NCBI GenBank assembly: GCA_015143295.1
Contig: CM026568.1
Coordinates: 18,606,607 to 18,670,606 of the forward strand
Length of the DNA stretch: 64,000 nt
DNA from: Tetracentron sinense
Taxonomy: Eukaryota; Streptophyta; Magnoliopsida; Trochodendrales; Trochodendraceae
Reading direction: 5' to 3'
Part shown: positions 44,157-55,560 of the stretch, one piece after another
Numbering within the stretch: position 1 is the stretch's first letter
Layout: each line of letters begins with the position of its first letter
Made by a program: the position numbers and the translations under genes
Notes under the pieces: model-generated
Databases searched by the model: none
What the model was told of the DNA's origin: nothing
The model's input: only the letters and a program-made list of their open reading frames with translations

Positions 44157-47100
44157 ATGACTATCGGGAGCATCGTGCCGGTGAAGGAGAAGAAGTCACG
44201 GAAGAACAAACATGTTGTTGATGAGAAAGCCCCTTTGTTGCCTAGATTGCAAGATGAAGAGGTTGGGTCTGAAGAGTTTGATGGAGCTTCGTTTACTGGG
44301 GCAGTGTTTAACCTATCAACCACCATTGTTGGTGCTGGAATCATGGCTTTGCCAGCCACCATGAAAGTTTTAGGACTTGTTCCCGGGATTGCTATGATCA
44401 TCTTTGTCGCTTTCCTTACAGAGGCTTCGATCGAGATGTTGCTCAGGTTTAGCAGGGCAGGCAAATCAGTTTCTTATGGAGGTGTTATGGGGGATGCCTT
44501 TGGAAGGTTCGGGAAGATGTTACTGCAGATCTGTGTTCTAATCAACAACGTTGGTGTTCTTATTGTCTATATGATTATCATCGGTATAATTTCGATCCTG
44601 TCTATCTGTTATGCTTACAATTTTATTTTTTCTTAAAATCATCACTTAGCATAGATTTGTGGTTTCTTTCTCCTATTTATGAACTTAAACTCTGTAAGTC
44701 AAAGTTCTTGGATTTTATCTCCATTATCTGTCTTAAGCAATTTTTTTTAATCAAAAGGAAGAGATACAAGGAGTTCACTAGAAAACTGTACTCAAAGAAA
44801 ACAAACAACAGTAGACTAATCATAAGATAGTCAAAAGCACGCAAATTCTGTAGGTAGCTTAGCCGATTATCCTTGTACTCCGTCATAGAAATCCAAAGCA
44901 AGAAGGCGCATGGTTCTCAAGAAAACCTGATCGGAATGTAGAGCAGAGTACTCGAATACTCTCCGATTCCTCTCCTTCCAAATGGACCAAAATATGACTC
45001 CTAGTATAATGTTCTGAGCCTCCTCCAAACACCATTCCACCTTTATCGAAGCCCAATAAGATAAGAAGCCCTTTAAGGTATGAGGGAAAACCCAACAAAT
45101 ACCCAACCAAGATAGGACATGTCCCCAGATCCCAAAGGCAAGGGGACAATTCAACTGATTCCTCCTCTTGAAGGCACATGAAATAGCCATTAGCCATCTT
45201 CCAACCCCTATTTTCAAATGATCACAAGTGAGGATCTTATCTGTCTTAAGCAATGATTTTTGTTACTTTTTTCTTTCCTTTAATCAATCAAAATATCTAA
45301 TTTCTGCCGCATTTTGGAGATATTTAAATAATCTAACGATTTTTATAATTTATTTGACAAGGTGATGTGCTTTCTGGAACTTCTTCAAGTGGAGTTCACC
45401 ATGCTGGGGTTTTGGAAGGCTGGTTTGGAGAACAATGGTGGAATGGACGTACCTTTGTTCTTCTTGTCACAACACTTGCTGTATTTGCTCCCTTGGCGTG
45501 CTTTAAGCGTATTGGTAAGTGTAATCTCTGTTAAATTGGTAATTATTATCAAGCATCTACTTAATCGAAAGCAGTTATGTAAACCCGTTTGGTTTGGATT
45601 ATTGCAATCGGATTTTATTACACTAGTATTGTCGTGAATAACCGCTATAATGAATAAATGTTGTCGTCAATAAGCTTGTTTGTTTAGGACTGTCTATAAG
45701 CGATTATCTTTTTATTTTGAAAAATGATAATTTGGCCATTTTGAAAAAGAAATTGATTTTTTGGTAAATTTCTCTCTCAAGCTTAAGGGGTCTAATAGGC
45801 CTCACGAGAGTGCAAAATTGGGTGCTTACAATAATCTCCATATAATCTTAAAGGTTCATAAGTGGTTATGGTCCCTCATAATCACCCCTACCGAGATTAT
45901 GGAAACAACGGTTATTTTGTTTCATAATCACTTATGACAGGTTCAACCAAATGTTATTATTCCGTCATTATCCCCGGTATAAGTGGTTATAAGTTTTTAA
46001 ATCTGTTTCGAATTTTCGTAATTTGAACCAAACAACCCTTAAATGTTATCTCAGCAGGTTCAGGCTTCATATTCTTAATTATACTATTATTACTGAGTAT
46101 TTCCGCGACATACCCTTTATCTGATTAAGAAAGATATCATTGTGAGTCCAATATTCTTATATTTTCGAGGAGAGAAATTTTAGCGACTTGCACATTCATT
46201 GCGCATTGAAAAGTGGTTGAGCTTTGTACTTCCAGTCACTTCTCAAACATGTCATGCATGGACACATGATCTGGCTTTTATGGACATTAAATGATTGCTA
46301 GGCACTCGTCTTCCAGACCGTTTCGGACGGTTTGAAATCTTATATAAGAATGTGTGCTAGAAACCATATATATGTCCCAAGTTCGGAATTTAAATGCATG
46401 AACTTCATCTTTGGTGAAGATGCCAAGTGTGCCAAGCGTTACATGTTTAATCTAATTCTGTAGTGGGAAATTTATGATGCAGAGAATTCATATGCCTTTT
46501 TATGCTTGCAGATTCATTGAGATTCACATCTGCATTATCAGTTGCTCTGGCAGTTGTGTTTCTTGTAATTACCGCAGGAATTACCATTGTCAAATTGGTA
46601 AACGGAAGCATAGCAATGCCCAGATTGCTTCCTAATGTTACTGATATGACATCGATCTGGAAACTCTTTACTGTGGTCCCCATTTTTGTTACGGCATACA
46701 TTTGCCACTACAACGGTACGCAAGCTGATCACCTCATAAATATGAACACATTTGCACGCACGGGAATTATTGGTTATGAGATGATTGCATTGATGTATTT
46801 ACAGTTAATATTGTTGCTTGTTCTTATAATGAGATTTTTTGCGTAAGGTATGTTAATTTTTTTAGTATTGGAAAGATAATATGGCATTTATGTCAATTCC
46901 GACTTCTGAGGAAACCGGGATACATTATGGTCCAAAAGTTAAAAATTTCTTAGAAATCTTAATTATTTTGATTTTTTAACTTGATGAAGAACTGATCAAA
47001 AAAAAAAAAATTTGATGAAGAAGTGTACTCCCAACGATTGATTGACTTGATTGTTTCATCCACTCGAGTCGTTCCAAGTTCCATTCCCTTATTGCATTGA

Positions 47101-50100
47101 TGGAACTGGACTAGATAATAAACTATCTAATTACAATATGTTACATGGTTTATGCATAACCAGTCTAGTGAACTTCATGATTTTTTCCAGAAAAGTGTGA
47201 AAGAAAAATCAAAGAAAGAGGAGTTCTGAAACTTGCCTTCATGTGGCCAAATTACATGTCTCCAGCAATTAGAATCTCAAACCTATTGTGGAAAAGAAGC
47301 AAGAAGAACGGTTTGGGTTTTAACTCTGACACACCAAGAAAGGAGAGAATGAATTGTGTTCTATGTTGCACACACACAGACACGGGTGTCAGTGTTGGGT
47401 TTGGATACGGGGTCTCAGACACGGCAAATCCCCAAATAGAAGATTCGGGGACACGAGAGTATATTTTAAGTTTAAAAATATTGTACTTAAAATGTTATAT
47501 AACTAATACATCCATACTATTATATTTTTTAAAATATTAAATATGAAAGTAAAATTATTGTAAACAACACTAGGTTCGTTCCTTTTGCCAGAAAGTTGGT
47601 AAAGGAAAAGAAAAGAAATGAAATGAAAAAAAAAATGAACAATCTTGAGAGTTCGGTTTGCGGGAAAGGAAATCAAAAGAAGAGTAATATTTTCTCAAAA
47701 AGGACATGAAAATAAAGAAGGCCATGTGATTTTTGGAGGGATATTTTGGTTAGTGAATTAGCTTTTCTTTTCTTTTCTTGCATAATATCCATCTCTTTTG
47801 AAAGAATAGTTTTGCTAGGAAGTGAAAGAATGTTGACAGTTTAGAATATGCTTTCTCGAGAAAAGAACACTTTCTCTTGCACCGAACACAAGAATTCAGT
47901 ACTTTTCTTCCACTTTCTCTCTCTCACCCACTTTCAGGTGAAACTAACGGACCCTAAGTAATGTATTACAAATTACAATTCATCAAACAATATAAGTAAG
48001 ACATAAATTAAAGTAAATAAATTAATGAAATAATGACCATATATTAATTTTAAATGTTAGTGCTAATTTCATCGAAAATTATAATTATTTAAAAAATTTG
48101 TTATCTGAATTCGGCCCGTTGACATCACTATTCTTCTTCTCTCGTCTCTTTTCTTTTCTATTACTGAGATTGGTTATTCCTCATATTTTTTCAATTTTTT
48201 ATGGAAAAATCAAATGAATTGTGGTTCTTCCCCACTTTCCCTTCTAGCTTATCTCTTCTAATGATGACAATTAAAAAGAATTTACTGAAATTTATGCTAA
48301 TTATATGTAGTTGCATGCCTTTTTGTATAATAAATGCAAATTTTTGAGGTGTTATTCGTGTCCATGTCTATGTCCATTTGTGTCTGAAATGCATAGAATC
48401 TCCACATATGAGTCACAACACTCGTGTTTGGGCTCACACGTTTCGACATGGGACATGCCTATTGCCTATTGTCTTAAAGAATTCACCGAACATAGATTGT
48501 GTTCCTCCTGGATGATTAATCATTAGCCATGCGTTATATGACCCATCTTTTTGTTTCGAAGTTGGTTGGCCATTAGACTACCTTTGCTCTTGGTCTGGTA
48601 GGAAAAAAAAACATTCTACAAAAAAGGAGATTCATTAGCTCGTTATTTTGAACGAATCAGTGAAATTACTTAATCCATAAAAATTATTCAGTAGGCTCAG
48701 GAAGGACTTTGGGGTGGGGGGTGGGGTTTGTGAGAATTTAGCAGTTCGATGCTTTGATAGTGCAAGAGGTCCCGAATAAAAAAAAGTGGTCTTGCCAATA
48801 CTTTGACGAATTACTCGTAGTGAAGGAAGAGGAGAAACGGAAGAGATTAATCACCTCATTAATGAAATTTACAATCGGGATTCTGGACTCACTATATTTT
48901 CAGCAATGCAAAGAGAAAATGAATTTAAAAGAAAATCTTTGTTTCCCACAATAAATTCTCCGAATGTTTTTGTTGTCTAAATGGAAGCACAATAGAAAAA
49001 AAAAATGAACAACAAGGATTGGCCTTCTGAGAAATTTGGCAAATTTTGCAGTGCACACAATAGACAATGAGCTCGAAGACACTTCCCAGATACAACCGGT
49101 TGTACGAACATCACTTGCTCTATGCTCAACCGTGTACATAATGACGAGCTTCTTCGGGTTTCTCCTATTTGGTGACTCAACTCTTGATGATGTGCTCGCC
49201 AACTTTGACACCAACCTTGGCATACCATACGGCTTTCTGCTCAATGATGCTGTTCGTGTCAGCTATGCCGCCCATCTCATGCTCGTCTTCCCCATCGTAT
49301 TCTTTCCACTGCGGCTCAACTTGGATGGTCTGCTCTTTCCCTCTGCAAGGCCTTTGTCTTCAGACAACCGGAGGTTTGCATTTATCAGCATAGGTCTCAT
49401 AGCTCTCATCTTCTTGGGTGCAAATTTCATACCCAGCATCTGGGATGCTTTCCAGTTCACTGGAGCAACTGCTGCAGTTTGCATTGGGTTCATCTTTCCT
49501 GCTGCCATCACTCTTAGGTGAGCTCTTTTAATTTTTGGATGGAATTTGTAGGAAATGTGATTATTAACTTTTCCTATGTTTTGAATAGTGGTTTGTTATG
49601 TAGTGTTTTGATGTAGATGTTGCCCTCACTCTCGTCTCTTCTTGTTTTTTCATTGCTTTATTTCATTTTACCCTCTTGGTTTACTATTGGTGAACCTTGA
49701 GCTTCATGTCGCTTTTCCTTTTTTATGTAATCTTATATTTGCTCTTTTACGGATAAAAATACATAGTGGTTTGTCCAAAGAAAAAAAAAATTTGTTTAGA
49801 TGATTAGCTATGTTAGGCGACCTCTTAGCCAATGGAAATAAGAAAAGACTCACAATGCCCTCCAAATTATGAAATTAGCTTGGGATGTCCTGTTGGACTG
49901 TTGGAGGACAATAAGTTATCCATTGAATAGAACTTAAGGACGGACTACAAATGGCACAGCCTGTGAATCTGACACTTCTGCAAACTGTCCTCGAGTCATT
50001 TATGAAGGATCATCTCTATATCCCACATGTACTTGTAAGCGGGCCTTTGCCCTTGGTAATAGTTATGAGTCAATTCTTTGCAACCATGTAGCTAGTATAC

Positions 50101-50593
50101 CTTGAGGCCTTCTTGTTTGCCGTCATTAATATGAATCCATGTCTTGCCATAGTTAGGTTAAAATATAGATCTGTAATCTGCATGCTTTTGTGGTGGTCGC
50201 TGCATTGCCCTAGTGGTTACAAGCCCATGGGTGTCACGGTTAGCAGTGGTGAGATGCATGCTTGGTGATGGGAGAGTTCATGATGTTTCTTTTTTTCGTA
50301 TCTTTCCAAATTTGGTCTCTTCATGCTGGTATTTATAAAAGTGCTTGAAGGAAACTTGTGCTGAAGAAGGAAAATAACAATTACCGGCTTCAATTAGCTA
50401 AAGTTTTGTTAACTACTGAATCATCATTTTCTATTTATTTTCCTGGTGTTTCAGGGATCCTCACAGCATAGCAACCAAGAAGGACAAGATCTTGTCTGTT
50501 TTCATGATAGTCCTTGCGGTGTTCTCAAACCTGGTGGCCATATACAGCGATGCCTATGCCCTGTTTAAGAAGAATGATTCCCCACGTGCGTGA
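44157..50593 (+). CDS. AVT6: Vacuolar-type amino acid transporter, AVT6 group (AAAP/SLC38-like)
   Basis: Five exons: 44157-44583, 45362-45514, 46512-46715, 49052-49517 and 50455-50593 (TGA). All have GT-AG borders and matching phases, giving 462 residues, the usual AVT6 length. After a charged cytosolic N-terminus (about 1-43) come roughly eleven membrane spans. Residues 45-66 (SFTGAVFNLSTTIVGAGIMA) form the first span with the conserved GAGIMALP substrate-site bend. Later landmarks are TAYICHYN before a loop, VRTSLALCSTVYIMTSFFGF, GDSTLDDVLANFD and FQFTGATAAVCIGFIFP. AVT6 proteins are proposed to export amino acids, notably acidic ones, from the vacuole. An AATAAA at 50779 may be the polyadenylation signal. 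Introns 1 and 3 host transposon insertions. Confidence 0.93.
44742..45236 (-). mobile_element. 5'-truncated LINE in AVT6 intron 1
   Basis: Exact 18-bp repeats TTATCTGTCTTAAGCAAT lie at 44724-44741 and 45237-45254. Inside, a T run at the left end is the minus-strand poly(A). The minus-strand frame reads KILTCDHLKIG, CPLAFGIWGHVLSWLG and IILGVIFWSIWKERNRRVFE, the zf-RVT tail of a plant LINE. Truncation plus a long duplication and a poly(A) fits target-primed reverse transcription. Only about 495 bp were copied. Confidence 0.88.
46716..49051. other. AVT6 intron 3 content
   Basis: The 2.3-kb intron has an A run near 46999, GACACGGGTGTC-like words at 47378-47480, and words of the type GTGTCCATGTCTATGTCC at 48358-48465. 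These may be the two ends of one transposon. No coding domain other than the flanking exons. Confidence 0.4.
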
Positions 50594-50929
50594 TCTCTTT
50601 GTATAATGCTTCATTAGAACGACGTAAAGAGGAGGAACACTCAATATATACGTTGAGTTGCCCTGGCTGGCTAGTGTAGAAAGGTGTCTATATTCTCTAT
50701 GCTCGACCCAATTGTGATGTTGTAATGTTTGTAGCTTCATACCAAATAGTTATGTGTGGATTGGACTGAAGTTGTAGAAATAAAAGATGTATAAACTTGA
50801 TTCTTAGCACATTTTGTTCTCTCATTTACGCTGATGGATGTTATGCACCGTCTTTCAGGAATACCCATGTTGGTTTTTTGTAATTCAATGCTGGATACAA
50901 GCCCTAGTTCATGTTGGTTCATGGTCTGT

Positions 50930-51075
50930 TGGGTTCGAAGCTGTAATCCCATTAGGGTTGGATATCATTTACCACCGTTAGTACAGGGTTAGCATTGGGG
51001 ATTGAATGGATCCCGGAGACCTCTCTATTGAGAGAGGCCACACCCCACCATTGGCGCAAGAGACGGGGTGTCGTT
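50930..51075 (-). mobile_element. tRNA-derived SINE-like repeat, copy C
   Basis: On the minus strand: ACACCCCGTCTC, box A-like AATGGTGGGGTGTGG, box B-like CGGGATCCATTCAATCC, tail with GCTAACCC, TACTAACGG and AAATGATATCC. It is closest to the copy at 26130-26292 and lies just downstream of AVT6. Confidence 0.6.
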
Positions 51076-51324
51076 GGATTGAACTGTCGGTGTAACTATT
51101 AAGGAATTGAGTGTAAACATCCATAGACGAGGTTGTATTTCTGGCATGGCCGCATGGATTCAAGATGGCATGACTGATACTAGCAATCCTCCTCCGAACA
51201 ACATATTGCATAACTGATAAAATTGTGGAAAAGTATCCTCTGGTAGAGGTTATTTATTGTGCCTTGCATATAGAATACTTATTGTGATGATACTTCATAA
51301 TTTGCGCATATTATTGATTCATTA

Positions 51325-51545
51325 TTATATAATGTGTTAGGAAAGTTAGTCCTTTGTTTTTGGAACTTGGGGTGTCCCAACCCTTTTGATCAGGACTAAT
51401 CCCCAAGGGTGCGATTTGGGCCCGCAACCCGCCACACCAGATAAGCCCGGGTAAACCCGTGCAGGGCTGGCCCCAAAGGGGGAGTGAGAAATGGAACCCA
51501 GGACCTCCCACTTGGGGAAAGGCCCCAGTAACCACTGGGTTAGAT
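51325..51545 (-). mobile_element. Second tRNA-derived SINE family
   Basis: The minus-strand head CCCAGTGGTTACTGGGGCC and box B-like GGTCCTGGGTTCCATTTC are 30-35 bp apart. A GC-rich body follows (GCCAGCCCTGCACGGGTTTA). It does not share the tail of the other SINE copies. Confidence 0.55.
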
Positions 51546-51955
51546 AGTGTACACTAGTCGATTATTATTTTCTCGATTTTCTTAGATGTAAAAATTATTT
51601 CGATTATTTTAATATGGTATAAACTTTTAAAATGGTACGGATTCAATAATTTTGTAGGAGTTTGTATTATTTTGGAAAGCATTTAATGAAATTACTTGAA
51701 AAATCTCATTCTTGTGACAAAATATGTAATCCTGAGAATAGTTAAATAAACACGGAAATTTTTTTGAAAGCCCTTAAAAGTTACATTTATGTTTTTTATG
51801 AAGTTGCTTTCATTTTAAATGTTTTATTTACAAAAAGGTATTTTTCTTTAAAACTCTTTATTTTTTAAAAATGGTTTTTAGTAAAATCAACTATTTTATG
51901 ACAGTTGTGGGCCTAATTTTACACGTGTGGGAGTTTGCGTGTAGTTACACTTGTA

Positions 51956-54900
51956 TTTTTTTTTTGGATAATCGGCAATTCATCTGACAGACAAAAGGAA
52001 AGCTAAGATCACCAGGGTCCCAGATAAACTTAGAACAAGGAGGACATCTGGAACCAAATACGGAAAAACTCTTCAAAGCTTTAGCTGCAATCTCATGAGC
52101 TTCAACATTCCCAGCTCGACGAACAAAGGTGAATGTTACCGAACTTATCGAGCTTCTCACTACTTTAATATTATGGGTGATAGCCTGGACGGAACCACAA
52201 CAAGGATGAGAATATGAAACTAATGATTGCAAAAGCTCCAGGCAATCTGACTCATCAATTACGCTCTACCCCTTCTCTACACCTTCACCACAATGGCAAG
52301 GTTACCAAGACAAATTAAAGCACGACGAGCAATGATATGACTACAATGGTCCCAGACATACAATCAGGTGGCTATATGAACTTCATTGGAGGACAATGCC
52401 CCATCGTAATTTAACTTAGTCCACCCTCGAAGAGGGGGAGACTAAGAATCAAACATGGTCAAACCAAGAGTGTGAATGCTACTCCCAACCAAAGAACCAC
52501 CGCTACAAAGGACACCAACACCCTGAATCTCTGCAACAAACTCACTACTTCTAACAATAGTTGCACAAGGGTCGATCATCCTACCCTAAAAAAGCTTCCT
52601 GTTCCGAGCATTCCAAATGGCCCATAGCAAAGAGAACTTGTACCAAAAGCTCAATCTTGCCCTCCTTCTTGCTATACACCTCATGAAAATTTATCCACCA
52701 GTCAACAAAAGGACGATGGTACTCGGTTTTGTCCCAGCCTAGAATTGTAGCCCTAAACCAGGCGCACTTTGCACGCGGACAAAGAAACAATGCATGATCA
52801 ATTGACTCTTCAGCAACTCCACACAACTAACAAAGACCAGAGTCTGAGATCTTTTGCTGCAAAGATTGGCCTGGACCGCAAGAGAGTCAGTGAGCCTCCT
52901 CCATATAAACACTTTTTATTTAGGAGGGATTTGGAGAGCCCATAATTCATTCCAAACCTTGTCCAGAATCCTGAAAGATGTTGATGGTTTCAAGGTATGA
53001 GGTAAAGGAGAAACTACACAAAGAAGCTTGTAACCCGACTTAAAAGTAAACCTTCCTCTACTATCAAATTGCCAGAAAATTTCATCATGAGCCCCTCAAA
53101 TACTGATAGGGATCTTCAAGATAGCATCAACCTTAGCCTCCAAAAATAAGAAATTTAGCACATCTCTCTTCCAAATACCAAGAGCCTGATCAATAAGGTC
53201 ACTGACCTGATGATATTCACTGGAAGCAGTCATGTTAGAGAAAATTCTGAAACTGGGAATGTTGTCTACTCATGGATCAGACCAAATATTAGTACACAAA
53301 CCATTGCCAATCCTCCACTGAAATCCTCTAGCAACCACCCTACGCCTAGCCAAAATACTTTGCCAACCCCAAGAAGGATTAGACCTCTTTTCCAGTATCC
53401 ATAAACTGAATATTCGAGAAATACTTTGATTTTAAAATTGCAGCCCATAGGGAAGGCTCCCCCTTAAGCAACCTCCAACTTTGCTTAGCTAAAAACGCCT
53501 CATTGTATCTGCCAATGTCTCTAAATCTCAGGCCACCCTTACTTTTAGAATCACGTAGAAAAGACCAACTCTTCCAATGGATTTTAAACTCCTCATGGTT
53601 TTGCCCCCACCAAAAGTTAGCAAAGATCGAATTGATAGAATTACAAATAGAGACAGGAATCTTAAAACAAGACATTGTGAATGCCAGGATAGCTTGAGCA
53701 ACAGATTTAATAAGCACTCTACGACCTAATGCCTAGATTCCCAAGCCTTTAGCTAGCAACCCCCGAACTTCCAATGAACTTTCTTACTGAAGGATATTCC
53801 AGATTTCTTATAGTTAATCACTTGACCTGAGGCCTTACAGTAGGCAGAAAGGGTATTGTGCAATCCATCTGTCTCCGAGAGAGATGTTCTAACAAAAAAT
53901 ATACTATCATCCGCAAAAAGGAGATGGAATATCGGAGGATATCTTCTATTCAAACGAATTCCAGTAATGAGGCTATCACTTTTCTCTTTTAGAAGAAGAG
54001 ATGAGAAACCTTCAACACACAAAGTGAAGAGGTAGGGAGACAAAGGGTCCCCTTGCCTCAGACCTCTAGAAGGCTTAAAATACCCTTTCGTCTCACCATT
54101 AATAAACATTGAATAGGATACCAACAAAACACACTGCATAATGAGAGTCACACAACGTCTGTCAGAACTAAATTGCTCTAACATTCTTTTTAGAAAGGAT
54201 CACTTCACTTTGCCGTAGGCTTTATTCATATCTACTTTGACTGTCATCCAACTTTCTTTCCCTTTTTTCTTTATCTTCAAGAAATGGAACAACTCATGAG
54301 AGATCAAAATAATATCTATGATTGATATACTAGGGATAAAAGCACTTTCCGAAGGGCTAACAATGTCATCCAACATGATTTAGACCCTATTTGCAATTGT
54401 TTTTGCAAGAATTTTATAGACAAAATTGCAAAGACTAATGGACCTATAATCATGCATAGATTCAGGAGATGCAGTTTTTGGAATCAATGTGATCAAAGTA
54501 CAATTGAGGGCTTTAAGCATCAACCCCCCATTCAGAACACTCAATAGAGCTTCGTAGACCTCATCTCCAACCACTTCCCAACAATGATGGAAGAAACATG
54601 TCTGACATGCAATCTGGGCCTGAAGCTTTCAAGCTCCAAAGTTAAAGTGCTACAACTTTGATTTCCTCTCTCGAGTAAGGGCAAACAAGGGTATTATTTA
54701 TCTCCTCGGAAACTACCGGCCTGATAGCACCAACCACCTTTTCAATATCCTCCAAGGTAGGAAATGTGGTGAAAAGAGAACCTAATGAAATGGAACATAA
54801 ACACACAAGGATATACGTGGTTCACCCAACTAGGACTACGTCGACGGATAGATCACCTTCTTCACTAATAATCAAAGCAAAGAGAAAATGGTTTCAAGCC

Positions 54901-55560
54901 TCTCAAACAATCTCTCCCTCTCAAAGAAATAGTTTGGCTTCACAATACCCACACCCTAGTACAAAGAACTCTTTATAAAATGGAAAAAATAGGAATTAGA
55001 AAACCTAATCCCGCACCCACCGCTCGGGCAGAGCTTACCACCACCTGAGAGGATCACAACGGTGCTCAAACTTGTCTCGGACGCTCAACGCCGCTCGGGC
55101 GGTTTTGGATCCAAAATACTTTAAGTCTATTCGCAACCGCTCAGGTGGTGGGTAGTTCTGCCCGAGCGGAACATGCATAAATTAAGATAAATTTCAACAA
55201 GAAATGACAAAGCATACATAGTTTCAAAATGTGACTGAACTAGGAACTCAACCTGTCTTGGGTCCTCAATCCAATCACCTGCTTCAAACAATAAATACAA
55301 TTCTTTCTTCTCCTCAGCTTAATAGATGCATAAAAAAAACTTGTATTATTATCTCCTTCTTTTAACCACCTTATTATGGACTTTTGTGCCCACGAGAAAC
55401 ATATAAACCTTCGAGAAGTTTCTTGCTTAGAGTCTTCAAATTGAGGTACAATCTATCTTGTATTAAGAAACTTTTTGCGAAAGAAAACCTTATTTGAGTA
55501 GAATCAGGGTTGATTTACCGTCTCTGTTCTATAAAAGAAAGCTAAGGAGGAAAAACATAA
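51956..55560 (-). pseudogene. LINE (non-LTR retrotransposon) remnant, split by an LTR-like insertion
   Basis: On the minus strand the order is: [17 protein letters not shown] (about 55390), [18 protein letters not shown] (55240), [insertion], LFTTFPTLEDIEKVV (54760), ALNCTLITLIPKTASPESMH (54500), RGLRQGDPLSPYLFTLC (54050), FADDSIFFVRTS, the reverse transcriptase F/YADD site (53910), FANFWWGQ, zf-RVT LFLCPRAKCAW (52770), and an RNase H end with FTFVRRAGNVEAHEIA (52100). A T run at 51956-51965 is the poly(A). The endonuclease and N-terminal text are missing, and many frameshifts exist. Confidence 0.9.
54780..55222. mobile_element. LTR-like insertion in the LINE
   Basis: It splits the LINE frame between HFETMY and LFTTFPT. 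It has no coding domain. It contains TACGTGGTTCACCC, similar to the Copia LTR piece at 11830-12150, a TATA-like TTTATAAAA near 54970, and clusters of CCGCTCGGGC words (55018-55170). ATTTC occurs at both borders and may be the target duplication, so the ends are approximate. Probably a solo LTR. Confidence 0.5.

Noticed and set aside
44150..44464. Minus-strand 104-codon frame
   Set aside because: Shadow of AVT6 exon 1.
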